Source: an uncultured Prevotella sp. | GTDB lineage: Bacteria > Bacteroidota > Bacteroidia > Bacteroidales > Bacteroidaceae | Assembly (NCBI GenBank): GCA_905233245.1 | Contig: CAJODK010000014.1 | Location: forward strand, 1 to 64,000 | Direction of reading: 5' to 3' | DNA: 64,000 nucleotides | Part shown: in pieces, positions 53,119 through 64,000 of the stretch | Layout: each line of letters starts with the position of its first letter | Position numbering within the stretch: the first letter of the stretch is position 1 | Position numbers and translations under genes: made by a program | The notes under the pieces: model-generated | Told to the model about the DNA's origin: nothing | What the model saw: only the letters and a program-made list of their open reading frames with translations | Databases searched by the model: none

Positions 53119-53848
53119 TAAATAGTTCGGAAGCGAAGACAAGGTCGTTGAGGTCTTCATTGGTAGAAGCCATAACACCTGCGGAATTACCCTTCCATCC
53201 TACCTTGCCCTTGCTGATAAAGACGATGTTCTCACCAATGCCGAGAACGGAGTTCATATCATGAGTATTGATGATGGTCGTGATACCATACTCCTGAGTG
53301 ATACTGTGCAGGAGTTGGTCGATGACCAGCGACGTCTTAGGGTCGAGACCCGAATTGGGTTCGTCGCAGAAGAGATACTTAGGATTCATCACTATAGCAC
53401 GTGCTATAGCCACACGCTTCTGCATACCACCAGATATCTCGCCAGGGTACTTGCCACCAGCGTCAGTGAGGTTCACACGGTCGAGGCATTCCTGAGCACG
53501 CTGCTTGCGCTCACGATAGGTCTTGTGAGAGAACATATCGAGAGGGAACATCACATTCTCAAGTACGGAGAGAGAGTCGAATAGAGCGGCAGACTGGAAT
53601 ATCATGCCCATCTCACGACGCATAGCGACACGCTCGTGTTTGTTCAACTTGACAAAATCACGTCCGTCGTAGAGTATCTCGCCACTCGTAGGGGTAAAGA
53701 GGCCAACGAGATTCTTCATCAGCACCGTCTTGCCTGAACCCGACTGTCCGATGATGAGATTGGTCTTACCAGGCTCAAAGTCGGCATTGATATCATGGAG
53801 AACCACACGGTCGTCAAACTGCTTATATAGATGTTTTACTTCAATCAT
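53090..53848 (-). CDS. mlaF: MlaF-type ABC transporter ATP-binding protein
   Basis: ATPase of the Mla/Ttg2 phospholipid transport system that maintains outer-membrane lipid asymmetry. 252 residues; Walker A GQSGSGKT, signature ISGGMQKRVAIARA, Walker B YLFCDEPNSGLD, switch His in INTHDM. Its ATG overlaps the mlaE stop by 4 nt. The MlaD substrate-binding component is not in the window. Confidence 0.93.
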   Translation of the reverse strand: MIEVKHLYKQFDDRVVLHDINADFEPGKTNLIIGQSGSGKTVLMKNLVGLFTPTSGEILYDGRDFVKLNKHERVAMRREMGMIFQSAALFDSLSVLENVMFPLDMFSHKTYRERKQRAQECLDRVNLTDAGGKYPGEISGGMQKRVAIARAIVMNPKYLFCDEPNSGLDPKTSLVIDQLLHSITQEYGITTIINTHDMNSVLGIGENIVFISKGKVGWKGNSAGVMASTNEDLNDLVFASELFKKVKASQMP

Positions 53849-54594
53849 GACAATAGCTGTGTTAGGAAGACATCTGCGAATAGAATAAGTATAGAACTAT
53901 TGACCACAGCAGAGGTGCTGGCCTTGCCTACCTCTACCGAACCGCCCTCAACGGTATATCCGCAGAAGGATGATACGGAGGCGATGATGAAGGCGAAGAC
54001 GAGACTCTTAATGATAGACATCCAAACAAACCAAGAATTGAAGGAATGCTGGAGACCGAGGGTGAGGTCGTCAGGAGGCAGCACATGGCCGATATATGCA
54101 GTGGCATAGGCTCCGAGAAAACCCGTGACATCAGCAAAGATGACAAGACAGGGCATGAGAGTTATAAGGCCCAGTATCTTTGGAGTGATGAGGTAATTGG
54201 CAGAGTTGATACCCATGATATCAAGAGCGTCTATCTGCTGCGTGACACGCATGGTGCCCAGTTCGGAGGCGATATTACTGCCTACCTTGCCTGCTAGGAT
54301 GAGACACATGATAGAGGAAGAAAACTCCAGGAGCATAATCTCACGAGTGGTGTAACCACTCACCCAGCGAGGCATCCAGGGAGACTGGATATTGAGTTTC
54401 ATCTGGATGCAGATAACTGCACCGATGAAGAAAGAGATGAGGAGCACTATGCCAATGGAATCGACACCCAACTGCTGCATCTCCTTGATATACTGCTTGC
54501 CGAAGAGTCTCCAACGGTCAGGAATAGCCATGCAACGCCACATGAGTTGCAGGTATTTACCCAGTATGTGTAGATAATTAAAAGGGAATATCAT
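53845..54594 (-). CDS. mlaE: MlaE-type permease
   Basis: Inner-membrane permease partner of MlaF. 249 residues with an N-terminal amphipathic helix and about five membrane segments; the family signature VGSNIASELGTMRVTQQIDALDIMGI is clear, followed by TPKILGLITLMPCLVIFAD. First gene of the pair, driven by a TACCTTTG promoter divergent from guaB. Confidence 0.94.
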   Translation of the reverse strand: MIFPFNYLHILGKYLQLMWRCMAIPDRWRLFGKQYIKEMQQLGVDSIGIVLLISFFIGAVICIQMKLNIQSPWMPRWVSGYTTREIMLLEFSSSIMCLILAGKVGSNIASELGTMRVTQQIDALDIMGINSANYLITPKILGLITLMPCLVIFADVTGFLGAYATAYIGHVLPPDDLTLGLQHSFNSWFVWMSIIKSLVFAFIIASVSSFCGYTVEGGSVEVGKASTSAVVNSSILILFADVFLTQLLS

Positions 54595-54619
54595 GTTACA
54601 ATATTTGTTAAAAGCGATG

Positions 54620-54627
54620 CAAAGGTA
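54620..54627 (-). promoter_or_regulatory. mlaEF promoter, TACCTTTG
   Basis: Minus-strand -7 element 26 nt before the mlaE ATG; overlaps the divergent guaB promoter region. Confidence 0.75.
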
Positions 54628-54649
54628 CGAAAAAAAAATATTTTTTTAG

Positions 54650-54657
54650 TAACTTTG
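54650..54657 (+). promoter_or_regulatory. guaB operon promoter, TAACTTTG
   Basis: Plus-strand -7 element 29 nt before the guaB ATG, followed by CAGTCAAAATAC leader. Likely drives guaB through mutL, since the genes overlap throughout. Confidence 0.75.
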
Positions 54658-54674
54658 CAGTCAAAATACTCTAA

Positions 54675-56164
<1,490 letters not shown>

Positions 56165-56165
<1 letters not shown>

Positions 56166-57577
56166 TGAAACGACTTTTTTTAGCAATATTCACTCTATTT
56201 ACTCTTCACTCTTTCGCACAGAATGACCCTACCGTGATGACCATCAACGGTAAGGCGATACCACAGTCGGAATTTGTGTATTCATACAAGAAGAACAACG
56301 GCCCAGACGTGATAGAGCAGAAGACCGTGAAGGAGTACGTGGACCTCTTCATCAATTACAAACTGAAAGTGGAAGCTGCGCTGGATGCCCACTATGACAC
56401 TCTGACCTCCTATAACAAGGAATTTCGTCAGTATCGTGACCAGCAGGTACTGCCAACCCTCATCAATGATGCTGATGTGGAGCAGGAGGCTATCAAGATA
56501 TACAATGACACAAAGGAGCGTATCGGTGCCGACGGTCTAGTACTGCCACAGCATATCCTGCTGATGACAGGTCAGAATCCCTCCGACTCACTGATGGCAG
56601 CCAGCAAGGCTAAGGCAGACTCTCTGTATGATGCTCTGAAGAAGGGTACGGATTTTGCAGAGGCGGCTAAGAAGTACAGCCAGGACCCTGGTTCGGCTCA
56701 GCGTGGCGGCGAGATAGGATGGATAAGTCGCGGACAAACCCTGAAGGCCTTTGATGATGCAGCATTCTCTCTCAAGAAGGGCGAGATGTCACAGCCTGTA
56801 CTCTCAGAAGTGGGTTACCATATCATCAAGATAAAAGACAAGAAGCAGTTGGAGCCATACGACTCTTTGCGCAGTGACATCATGACCTTCATAGAGCGTC
56901 GCAACCTGCGTCAGGAGATAGCCAAGAATCGTCTGAAGGCTATCGCTGAGGATAAGAAGGAGAGCGAGCAACAGGTGATGGATATGCGTGCAGACTCTAT
57001 CTCTGCCATCGATCAGGATATGAAGTATCTCATACAGGAATATCACGACGGTCTGCTGCTCTATGAGGCAAGCAATCGTGAGGTATGGGAAAAGGCGGCA
57101 AACGACGAGGCTGGATTGCAGAAGTTCTTCAAGAAGAACAAGAAGAAGTATGTATGGGACGAACCTCGCTTCAAGGGTATAGCATATCACACCAAGGACG
57201 CTGCTGACATCAAAGCAGTGCAGAAGGCCGTGAAAGGCAAGAAGTTCGATGAATGGGCACAGATACTGCGCACCACATTCAACAACGATTCCGTACTGCG
57301 CATCCGTGTGAACAAAGGCATCTTCAAGAAAGGTGACAATGGACTTGTGGATAAGATGGAGTTTGGTGTGGCTGACGCCAAGGTAAAGAATATCAAGGGA
57401 TTCCCTCATACTGCTGTCTTCGGCAAGAAACTCACCACCCCAGAGGAGATGAGCGACGTCAAGGCTCTCGTGGTAGCAGACTATCAGGAGCAGATGGAGA
57501 AAGCATGGGTGGAGGCTCTCCGTGCCAAATACCCCGTAGAGGTGAATTGGGAACTCATTGAAAAAATAAAGGATTGA
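56165..57577 (+). CDS. periplasmic parvulin-type peptidyl-prolyl isomerase (SurA/PpiD-like), first copy
   Basis: 470 residues with a signal peptide (LFLAIFTLFTLHSFAQ). N-terminal SurA-like chaperone region (about 20-125), one parvulin domain (about 125-235; PQHILLM, FAEAAKKYSQDPGSAQRGGEIGWISRGQ, LSEVGYHIIKIKDKK) and a long C-terminal domain. Probably helps outer-membrane protein folding. ATG overlaps guaB by one base; stop overlaps the TTG start of the next gene. Confidence 0.9.
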
Positions 57578-58926
57578 AAAAGCTATTAACCATATTGCTG
57601 TGTATCCTGACAGGAGCAATTGTTTCTGCTCAGGATATCAACTACATCGACGAAGTAGTGTGGGTGGTAGGCGACGAAGCTATACTGCGCTCGGACATTG
57701 AGATGACACGTATGCAGGCCGAACAGGAAGGTGTGAAATGGGATGGAGACCCAGACTGTCGCATACCTGAGCAGTTGGCCGTGCAGAAACTATTCCTCAA
57801 CCAAGCTGCGATAGACAGTATCGAAGTGACGGAGAGTGAGATAATGCAGGGCGTGGATCAGCAGATTAACGCATGGATTCAGATGGTGGGTTCGAAGGAG
57901 AAACTGGAGGAATACCGCAAACAGAGTGTTACCCAGATGCGAAGTGACCTGCATGATGAATTTAAGAATCGTGAACTGATACAGCGCATGCGTCGCAAAC
58001 TGGTGGAGAACGTCAAGGTGACACCTGCGGACGTAAAGGAATATTTCCGTGACCAGCCACAGGATAGTGTGCCTATGGTGCCTACCACCGTGGAGGTGCA
58101 GATTATCACCATGCAACCACGCATTCCTATTGATGAGATAAACAGAGTGAAAGACCGCCTGCGTGACTTTACCGACCGCGTGCAGAGCGGCAGGACAAGT
58201 TTCTCTACTCTTGCGAGGATGTATTCCGAGGACCCTGGCAGTGCTGCACAGGGTGGCGAACTGGGATTCACGGGCAGGGGAATGTTGGACCCGAACTTCG
58301 CTTCTGTGGCATTCAATCTGAGTGACCCTAAGAAGATTTCAAAGATAGTGGAGTCTGAATACGGATTCCATATCATACAGCTCATCGAGAAGCGCGGTGA
58401 CAAGATTAACTGCCGTCATATCCTGATGAAACCACGTGTGGCACAGTCAGACATCGACTCTACTATGGTACACATGCAGAAACTGACCGACGACCTCAAC
58501 GCCAAGAAATTTGAATTTGACGATGTCGTAGCCCTTCTCTCCGATGACAAGGACACAAAGAACAACAGAGGTCTGATGTCTAACAATTCTGAGAATGGAC
58601 GCACATCGCGCTTCGAGATGAAAGACCTGCCTACTGAGGTGGCACGACAGATAGAAACTCTCTCTGTAGATCAGGTTTCTAAGCCATTTACTATGGTTAA
58701 TGCGAGAGGCAAGACCGTATGCGCCATAGTGAAACTCAAGAGCAGGACACCAGCTCACAGAGCTACCATACAAGAGGATTTCCAAGTGCTCAGCAACGTA
58801 GTGCTCAACAAAAGACGTGAGGATACCATAAAAGAGTGGGTCAAAAACAAGATAAAGACCACCTACGTCAAGATGGATGACCGCTACAAGAACTGCAACT
58901 TTGAATATGAAGGATGGGTGAAATAA
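57574..58926 (+). CDS. periplasmic parvulin-type chaperone (SurA-like), second copy
   Basis: 450 residues, starting at TTG 57574, which overlaps the preceding TGA as TTGA; the next residues KKLLTILLCILTGAIVSAQ form a signal peptide, so the start is well fixed. SurA N-domain (INYIDEVVWVVGDEAILRSDIE), a parvulin domain (EDPGSAAQGGELGFTGRG, SEYGFHIIQLIEKRGD) and a second, more diverged one (CRHILMKPRV onward). Diverged tandem partner of the previous gene. Stop overlaps the OstA-like gene by 13 nt. Confidence 0.9.
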   Translation: MKKLLTILLCILTGAIVSAQDINYIDEVVWVVGDEAILRSDIEMTRMQAEQEGVKWDGDPDCRIPEQLAVQKLFLNQAAIDSIEVTESEIMQGVDQQINAWIQMVGSKEKLEEYRKQSVTQMRSDLHDEFKNRELIQRMRRKLVENVKVTPADVKEYFRDQPQDSVPMVPTTVEVQIITMQPRIPIDEINRVKDRLRDFTDRVQSGRTSFSTLARMYSEDPGSAAQGGELGFTGRGMLDPNFASVAFNLSDPKKISKIVESEYGFHIIQLIEKRGDKINCRHILMKPRVAQSDIDSTMVHMQKLTDDLNAKKFEFDDVVALLSDDKDTKNNRGLMSNNSENGRTSRFEMKDLPTEVARQIETLSVDQVSKPFTMVNARGKTVCAIVKLKSRTPAHRATIQEDFQVLSNVVLNKRREDTIKEWVKNKIKTTYVKMDDRYKNCNFEYEGWVK

Positions 58927-60569
58927 AGACTTTGGCAGTGGTTCTGTGCTTTTTTGCTTTTGCCACCACCTTCTCTGTGATGGCCAAGAAAGGACGCGCC
59001 GTAACAAAGAAAGTAGATGAGAGAGTGTACCTGCAACATGCTGACGAACTGTCATACGACATCTATGGTTCGCATCCCGATGCACAGTTTCTCAGAGGCA
59101 ATGTAGCATTCCTACACAAAGGAATGCACCTCAATTGTGACAGTGCCTATTTCTATGAGAGCACAAACTCCTTTCAGGCTTTCGGACATGTTAAGATGCG
59201 ACAGGGAGACACCCTGACACTGGTTGGGGACAGGGCGTTCTACGATGGCAATGACGAGATGGGGCATGTATATGAGAACGTTATACTGACCCACAAGAAA
59301 TCAAAACTCTATTGCGATACTCTGGACTACGACAAGATGTATGGCATAGCTGATGCCTACGGTGCCGCTGGCATAAAACTCGTGGAAGGCAAAGATGTGC
59401 TGACTGCCGATTGGGGAAGGTATTTTACTGATACACGCCATTCCGAATTCTACTATAACGTAATACTGACTAACGACCAAGGACTGCGCATAGAAACTGA
59501 CACGCTGCACTATGCCAATAACACTTCGCTGGCACATGTATTAGGACCTTCCACCATAACATCAAAGGACAGCAAGGTAGAGACCGAAAACTCATACTAC
59601 AATACCCGCACTGAGGCGTCACAACTATTCGGGCGTTCCACAGTGTGGAACGAGGGGAAAGCAATCACTGCCGACACCCTACTCCATAATGACAAGACGG
59701 GACACAACGAATGCTACGGGCAGGTGGTGTATAACGATACTCTCAACAAAAACATACTGCTGAGCAACTATGCCATCTACAACGACAAGACTGGTATGGG
59801 ATACGCCACCGACAGCGTAGTGGTAATAGACTATTCACAGAAGGACTCACTCTGGATGCACTGTGACACCATCAGGATACGTACCTTATATATAAATACA
59901 GACTCTGTACAGAGGGAGGTGTACTGCTACAATCATGTGAGGGCATACAGACAAGACCTGCAGGCTGTGTGCGACTCGTTGGTCATACTCTCCAGAGACT
60001 CATGCGCTACGATGTATAAAGATCCTATCGTATGGAATAATGGCAGCCAGTTGCTGGGAGAGAAGATAAACATCTACGCCAATGACTCTACCATACGCTA
60101 TGCTGAGGTATTAGGGCAGGCTCTCTCCGTAGAACGAGTCAATGCTGACACCACACGATATAATCAGGTAGCATCCAGGAACATGTACGCCTACTTTAGA
60201 GATGGTAAACTTAGAGAGAACTGGTCTATAGGCAATGTGATGGTAGTGTATTACCCCGTAGAAGAAAGTGATACAACCATCATTGGCCTCAACTACACCG
60301 AAACAGACACCCTAAAAATGTATGTCTCGCCACAGCGACGACTGGAGAAACTCTGGATGAGTGCCAGCACAGGTACATTATATCCTATCACGCAAGCTCC
60401 GCCAGAGAAACATCGACTGCCTTCCTTTGCATGGTTTGACTATATACGCCCTGTCAGCAAAGATGACATCTTTGTATGGAGGCCAAAGGCAAGGGGTACG
60501 GAACTAAAACAAGAAAAGAGACGCGAACCGCCAAAGCGCAAAAATGGACATAATACAACTGCTCCCTGA
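58914..60569 (+). CDS. OstA/LptA-like envelope protein
   Basis: 551 residues with an N-terminal signal (LAVVLCFFAFATTFSVMA). Repeated beta-strand motifs of the OstA/LptA fold: LRGNVAFLHKGMHLNCDSAYF, FGHVKMRQGDTLTLVGDRAFYDG, ENVILTHKKSKLYCDTLDYD, SKVETENSYYNTRTE. Members take part in lipopolysaccharide transport to the outer membrane; in Bacteroidetes this long OstA-like protein usually lies beside SurA-type genes and mutL. The C-terminus is basic. Overlaps mutL by 26 nt. Confidence 0.85.
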   Translation: MGEIKTLAVVLCFFAFATTFSVMAKKGRAVTKKVDERVYLQHADELSYDIYGSHPDAQFLRGNVAFLHKGMHLNCDSAYFYESTNSFQAFGHVKMRQGDTLTLVGDRAFYDGNDEMGHVYENVILTHKKSKLYCDTLDYDKMYGIADAYGAAGIKLVEGKDVLTADWGRYFTDTRHSEFYYNVILTNDQGLRIETDTLHYANNTSLAHVLGPSTITSKDSKVETENSYYNTRTEASQLFGRSTVWNEGKAITADTLLHNDKTGHNECYGQVVYNDTLNKNILLSNYAIYNDKTGMGYATDSVVVIDYSQKDSLWMHCDTIRIRTLYINTDSVQREVYCYNHVRAYRQDLQAVCDSLVILSRDSCATMYKDPIVWNNGSQLLGEKINIYANDSTIRYAEVLGQALSVERVNADTTRYNQVASRNMYAYFRDGKLRENWSIGNVMVVYYPVEESDTTIIGLNYTETDTLKMYVSPQRRLEKLWMSASTGTLYPITQAPPEKHRLPSFAWFDYIRPVSKDDIFVWRPKARGTELKQEKRREPPKRKNGHNTTAP

Positions 60570-62325
60570 CTCGGTAGCCAATCAGATAGCAGCAGGCGAG
60601 GTAATACAGCGACCTGCTTCTGTCATCAAGGAACTGATGGAGAATGCTATCGATGCCGGAGCCACACACATACAAGTGCTGGTCAGCGATGCTGGCAAGT
60701 CGTCAATACAGGTTATTGACGATGGTTGTGGCATGTCGGATACAGACGCCCGCCTATCTTTTGAGCGTCATGCCACATCCAAGATACGCCAAGCTATGGA
60801 CCTCTTCTCCCTTCATACGATGGGTTTCCGCGGTGAAGCTCTGGCAAGTATAGCTGCAGTAGCACAGGTGACGCTACAAACACGCAGAAAGGACGACGAA
60901 GTAGGTACGAGGATACGCATAGATGGTTCGCAGATTGTGGAGCAGGATGTTGTGTCATGTCCTGCAGGCTGCAACTTCCTCATTGAAAACTTATTCTTTA
61001 ATATCCCTGCACGCAGGAAATTCCTCAAGTCTAACGCTACGGAGATGAGCAATATCATGCAAGCGTTTGAACGTATCGTGCTGGTATATCCTGAGATAAA
61101 TTTCTCACTGTACAGCAATGGACAAGAAGTTCTCAATCTCTTGGCCACTAATTTCCATCACCGCATCTTAGATGTCTTTGGCAAGAAGCTCAATCAGCAA
61201 CTTCTCACCGTAGAGGCGGAAACTTCGGTATGCAAGATTTCTGGTTTCGTTGGCAAACCAGAGTCTGCACGCAAGAAAGGTTGCCATCAATACTTCTTTG
61301 TCAACGGCAGATACATGAAGCACCCATACTTCCATAAGGCTGTCATAACGGCTTTTGACCGTCTGCTACCTGATGGCGAGCAGGTTTCATACTTCATACA
61401 CTTCAATGTGAATCCTGAGGATATTGACGTCAATATACATCCAGTAAAAACAGAGATAAAATTTGAGAACGAACAGGTCATCTGGCAAATTCTGATGGCA
61501 GCAGTTCGCGATGCAGTGGGTAAGTTCTCTGAGGTAACCTCACTGGATTTTGACGTGGAGGGGAGGCCCAACATTCCCGTTTTCAATGCAAACAGTAACG
61601 GAAATACAAGTGTTAAAGTTCCGCGTATAGATTTCAATCCTACATATAACCCCTTCTCTGAAAAGCACCGTCCAGCAAAGGGCTGGGAGGAACTATTTCC
61701 TAATAAGGAAACGGCACCTAAACAGAACAATCTCTTTACCACAGAGGCATCTGCTACCATAAATACGGAAGCACCTCTGCAGCACCAAGCAAAATATATT
61801 ATCATATCACAGAATGACGGCGTGATGATAATAGACCAGCACAGGGCAAGTATGCGAGTACTATACGATGAGTACATGAGGAATTTCCAGAATCATACCT
61901 CACACACGCAAAAAGTCCTGTTCCCTGAGGTAGTGCAGTTTCCACCGTCATACGCATCCTCTTTGGATGAAATCCTCACCGAACTACGTACTCTTGGATT
62001 TGATATCACTCCTCTCGGCGGAGGTAACTATAGCGTGGCAGGCATTCCGTCTGGACTTGGCGGACTGGATGCGGTAAGCCTCGTAGGTGACCTCGTAACC
62101 GAGGCCTTCGAACAAGGATTAGGAGCCTCCGAACAGATACACTCTATTATAGCACTCGGTTTGGCGCGTCGCGCAGCTGTCCCCTATGGCGAAATTCTCG
62201 ATGATTCTGCTATGAAACAACTGCTTACACAACTGTCAGGATGCGAGAACATGCGCTACACACCTGATGGCAAAAAAATTATGAATCTCATTAGAGATGA
62301 TGAGATAGAACACTCTTTGTGTTAA
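60544..62325 (+). CDS. mutL: DNA mismatch repair protein MutL
   Basis: Coordinates mismatch repair between MutS and the incision step. 593 residues: GHKL ATPase motifs ELMENAIDAGA, IDDGCGMSD, TMGFRGEALASIAAV, and the C-terminal dimerisation domain from about 395. The endonuclease motif DQHA-x2-E-x4-E is reduced to DQHRASMRVLYD (about 430), and the terminal CPHGRP-type motif reads YTPDGKK, so this MutL should lack nicking activity. ATG lies inside the OstA-like gene. Confidence 0.95.
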   Translation: MDIIQLLPDSVANQIAAGEVIQRPASVIKELMENAIDAGATHIQVLVSDAGKSSIQVIDDGCGMSDTDARLSFERHATSKIRQAMDLFSLHTMGFRGEALASIAAVAQVTLQTRRKDDEVGTRIRIDGSQIVEQDVVSCPAGCNFLIENLFFNIPARRKFLKSNATEMSNIMQAFERIVLVYPEINFSLYSNGQEVLNLLATNFHHRILDVFGKKLNQQLLTVEAETSVCKISGFVGKPESARKKGCHQYFFVNGRYMKHPYFHKAVITAFDRLLPDGEQVSYFIHFNVNPEDIDVNIHPVKTEIKFENEQVIWQILMAAVRDAVGKFSEVTSLDFDVEGRPNIPVFNANSNGNTSVKVPRIDFNPTYNPFSEKHRPAKGWEELFPNKETAPKQNNLFTTEASATINTEAPLQHQAKYIIISQNDGVMIIDQHRASMRVLYDEYMRNFQNHTSHTQKVLFPEVVQFPPSYASSLDEILTELRTLGFDITPLGGGNYSVAGIPSGLGGLDAVSLVGDLVTEAFEQGLGASEQIHSIIALGLARRAAVPYGEILDDSAMKQLLTQLSGCENMRYTPDGKKIMNLIRDDEIEHSLC

Positions 62326-62345
62326 TAAACACTAAAAAGAGAAAA

Positions 62346-62392
62346 TCTTTCAACTTTCAACTTTCATCTTTCAACTTTTCTTTGTACCTTTG
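62346..62392 (+). promoter_or_regulatory. tRNA-Val promoter with CTTTCAA array
   Basis: CTTTCAA units leading to TTTCTTTG-TACCTTTG (62385-62392) and a CGCTTTCG..CGAAAG leader hairpin. Nearly identical to the tRNA-Lys promoter 16.5 kb away. Confidence 0.8.
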
Positions 62393-62417
62393 CACTCGCT
62401 TTCGTAAAAATGCGAAA

Positions 62418-62495
62418 GGGCGTTTAGCTCAGCTGGTTTAGAGCATCTGCCTTACAAGCAGAGGGTCGGCGGTTCGAATCCGTCAACGCCCACCA
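62418..62495 (+). tRNA. tRNA-Val (anticodon TAC), copy 1
   Basis: Acceptor GGGCGTT/AACGCCC, anticodon stem TCTGC/GCAGA with loop CTTACAA giving TAC, T-loop TTCGAAT. The 3' CCA is encoded at 62493-62495. Confidence 0.95.
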
Positions 62496-62505
62496 CCCCA
62501 CACTG

Positions 62506-62580
62506 GGGCGTTTAGCTCAGCTGGTTTAGAGCATCTGCCTTACAAGCAGAGGGTCGGCGGTTCGAATCCGTCAACGCCCA
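62506..62580 (+). tRNA. tRNA-Val (anticodon TAC), copy 2
   Basis: Identical to copy 1 over 75 nt but without encoded CCA. The copies lie 10 nt apart and form one transcript ending at the following hairpin. Confidence 0.95.
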
Positions 62581-62602
62581 CTTTTCTCTCTCTCTAACTC
62601 TT

Positions 62603-62646
62603 TAACCCCGTGGTCATCTCCCTTTCTGACTGCGGGGTTATACTTT
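62603..62646 (+). terminator. terminator after the tRNA-Val pair
   Basis: TAACCCCG / CGGGGTTA stem with an extra inner GTC/GAC pair, loop about 12 nt, followed by TACTTTAAAA; weak T-run. Confidence 0.65.
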
Positions 62647-62674
62647 AAAAGAGACGACTAATTCTTCAATAGAA

Positions 62675-64000
62675 ATGAATATAGCAGTAGCAGGAACAGG
62701 TTACGTAGGTCTGAGTATTGCCACATTGTTGGCACAGAAGAACCACGTGGTAGCAGTTGATGTAGTACCAGAGAAGGTGCGACTCATCAACGATCGCAAA
62801 TCTCCTATTCAGGATGAGTATATCGAAAAATACCTTGCAGAGAAGCAGTTGGATCTCACTGCCACTCTTGATGGCGCTTCAGCATATCGGGATGCAGATT
62901 TCGTTGTCATTGCAGCCCCTACGAACTATGATCCTCACAAGAATTTCTTTGATACCAGTCACGTAGAAGAGGTAATTGACCTCGTCCTTAGCGTCAATCC
63001 CGATGCTGTGATGGTCATCAAGAGTACTATTCCTGTGGGCTATACTCGTAATCTCTACGTACGATATGCTGCCAATGGCGTAAAACGTTTTAATCTGCTT
63101 TTCTCCCCAGAATTTCTTCGCGAGAGCAAGGCTCTGTACGACAATCTCTATCCCAGTCGCATTATTGTCGGCAGTCCAAAGATAATAGGACGTCCAGAGT
63201 TTGCAGAAGAGGATAATGCTATCAAACAGGTTACCGATGTGAATTTCCTGCAGCAGAAGGCTAAAGAATTTGCTGCGCTCCTACAAGAAGGAGCTCTCAA
63301 ACCTGACATCGACACTCTCTTCATGGGCATGAAGGAAGCAGAAGCTGTAAAACTTTTTGCCAACACATATCTGGCTCTACGTGTCAGCTACTTCAACGAG
63401 CTAGACACTTACGCAGAGGTAAAGGGCCTCGACACACAAGCTATAATAGAGGGCGTTGGACTTGACCCACGCATTGGCACCCACTACAATAATCCATCAT
63501 TCGGCTACGGCGGTTACTGTCTGCCTAAGGATACTAAACAATTGCTCGCCAACTATGCTGACGTACCAGAAGATCTTATACGCGCTATCGTGGAGAGCAA
63601 CCGCACCCGTAAGGATTTTATCGCTGACCAAGTTCTCAGGATGGCTGGTTACTATGACTATACAAAGAATAATCAGTATCAGTCTGCACGCACCTCTGAC
63701 CAGACAGTTCTTTCTACTCCTGTCATTGGTGTATATCGTCTTACAATGAAGAGTAACAGTGATAATTTCCGTCAAAGCGCCATACAGGGTATCATGAAAC
63801 GTATCAAGGCCAAAGGCGCTCAGGTTATCATCTACGAGCCCACCCTAGCTGATGGCGATACATTCTTTGGTTCCCTTATTGTCAACGACCTCTCACAATT
63901 TAAGGCTCAGAGTAAAGCTATTATAGCAAATCGCTACGACAGCTGTCTGGATGATGTCAAGGACAAGGTTTATACCCGTGATATTTTTAAGCGTGACTAG
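62675..64000 (+). CDS. ugd: UDP-glucose 6-dehydrogenase
   Basis: Oxidises UDP-glucose to UDP-glucuronate with two NAD+, giving precursors for capsule, exopolysaccharide or lipid A sugars. 441 residues; N-terminal [44 protein letters not shown] and the catalytic Cys in [14 protein letters not shown]. The stop codon TAG ends at the last base of the window. Longer than the 388-residue type by a C-terminal extension typical of one family branch. No clear promoter; follows the tRNA-Val unit after 94 nt. Confidence 0.94.
   Translation: MNIAVAGTGYVGLSIATLLAQKNHVVAVDVVPEKVRLINDRKSPIQDEYIEKYLAEKQLDLTATLDGASAYRDADFVVIAAPTNYDPHKNFFDTSHVEEVIDLVLSVNPDAVMVIKSTIPVGYTRNLYVRYAANGVKRFNLLFSPEFLRESKALYDNLYPSRIIVGSPKIIGRPEFAEEDNAIKQVTDVNFLQQKAKEFAALLQEGALKPDIDTLFMGMKEAEAVKLFANTYLALRVSYFNELDTYAEVKGLDTQAIIEGVGLDPRIGTHYNNPSFGYGGYCLPKDTKQLLANYADVPEDLIRAIVESNRTRKDFIADQVLRMAGYYDYTKNNQYQSARTSDQTVLSTPVIGVYRLTMKSNSDNFRQSAIQGIMKRIKAKGAQVIIYEPTLADGDTFFGSLIVNDLSQFKAQSKAIIANRYDSCLDDVKDKVYTRDIFKRD

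Overview
The window looks like chromosomal DNA of a Bacteroidales bacterium, most likely Prevotella or a close relative. The signs are the promoters of TTTG-N19-21-TAnnTTTG type (usually TACCTTTG or TAACTTTG) in front of most transcription units, the type 9 secretion protein SprA next to ruvA, a DUF4290 gene, a Bacteroidetes-type trigger factor, a pyrB-pyrI pair, a SurA/OstA gene cluster and pyruvate phosphate dikinase. Species cannot be fixed from sequence reading alone.

Layout: 1-2.7 kb is the 3'-truncated ppdK (minus strand). 2.9-4.4 kb is rlmD, followed by two tandem 22-codon paralogous micro-ORFs under their own promoter (minus) and tRNA-Gly, tRNA-Thr, leuB and tRNA-Pro. 6.5-10.3 kb carries uxaC and a class A penicillin-binding protein, divergent from a DUF5715-like gene. 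11.2-12.6 kb is pyrBI. 12.7-19.7 kb is a long minus-strand cluster: yicC, DUF4290, murA, rimM, dxr, rseP and a DUF559-guanylate kinase fusion. 19.8-21.9 kb has tsaB and tig. 21.9-26.5 kb is an AT-rich accessory region with 21-bp tandem arrays, three or four island genes (TerB-like, two unknown), a probable small RNA, a large foldback and an AbiEii-type toxin-antitoxin pair. 26.5-31.3 kb is an overlapping operon of an AsmA-like protein, an acetyl xylan esterase and a GltD-like oxidoreductase. 31.4-39.6 kb is ruvA and the giant sprA. 39.6-45.8 kb is a plus-strand operon starting with a broken phoH, then purC, menG/ubiE, aroE, an ABC-F ATPase and metA. 45.9-49.4 kb holds tRNA-Lys, an unknown gene with a probable frameshift, a DUF3089 hydrolase and a CobW GTPase with a His/Asp tract. 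49.6-53.1 kb is a biotin-dependent acyl-CoA carboxylase operon, 53.1-54.6 kb MlaFE, 54.7-62.3 kb guaB, two SurA-type chaperones, an OstA-like protein and mutL, then two tRNA-Val genes and a UDP-glucose dehydrogenase ending exactly at the window edge.

The most unusual content lies in the repeats. A GC-rich palindromic repeat (a C/G-rich hairpin plus a GGGGAGAGGTT-like arm) occurs at eight places. Six copies lie in frame inside essential or conserved genes, and two form inverted repeats around a DUF559 endonuclease-like domain that has become the N-terminus of guanylate kinase. This looks like a nuclease gene bounded by the same repeat that is scattered through the genome. Separately, short tandem arrays with strict 7-bp, 8-bp or 21-bp periods but unrelated unit sequences sit at many gene borders; the TTGAAAG type lies directly against TACCTTTG promoters.

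Other points: MurA has Asp where fosfomycin-sensitive enzymes have Cys; MetA has Glu111, the acetyl-CoA signature; phoH has lost its P-loop core through an apparent 13-nt deletion; MutL lacks the endonuclease motif. Start sites were moved from the ORF-track position where the track used an upstream TTG/GTG or an implausible extension.
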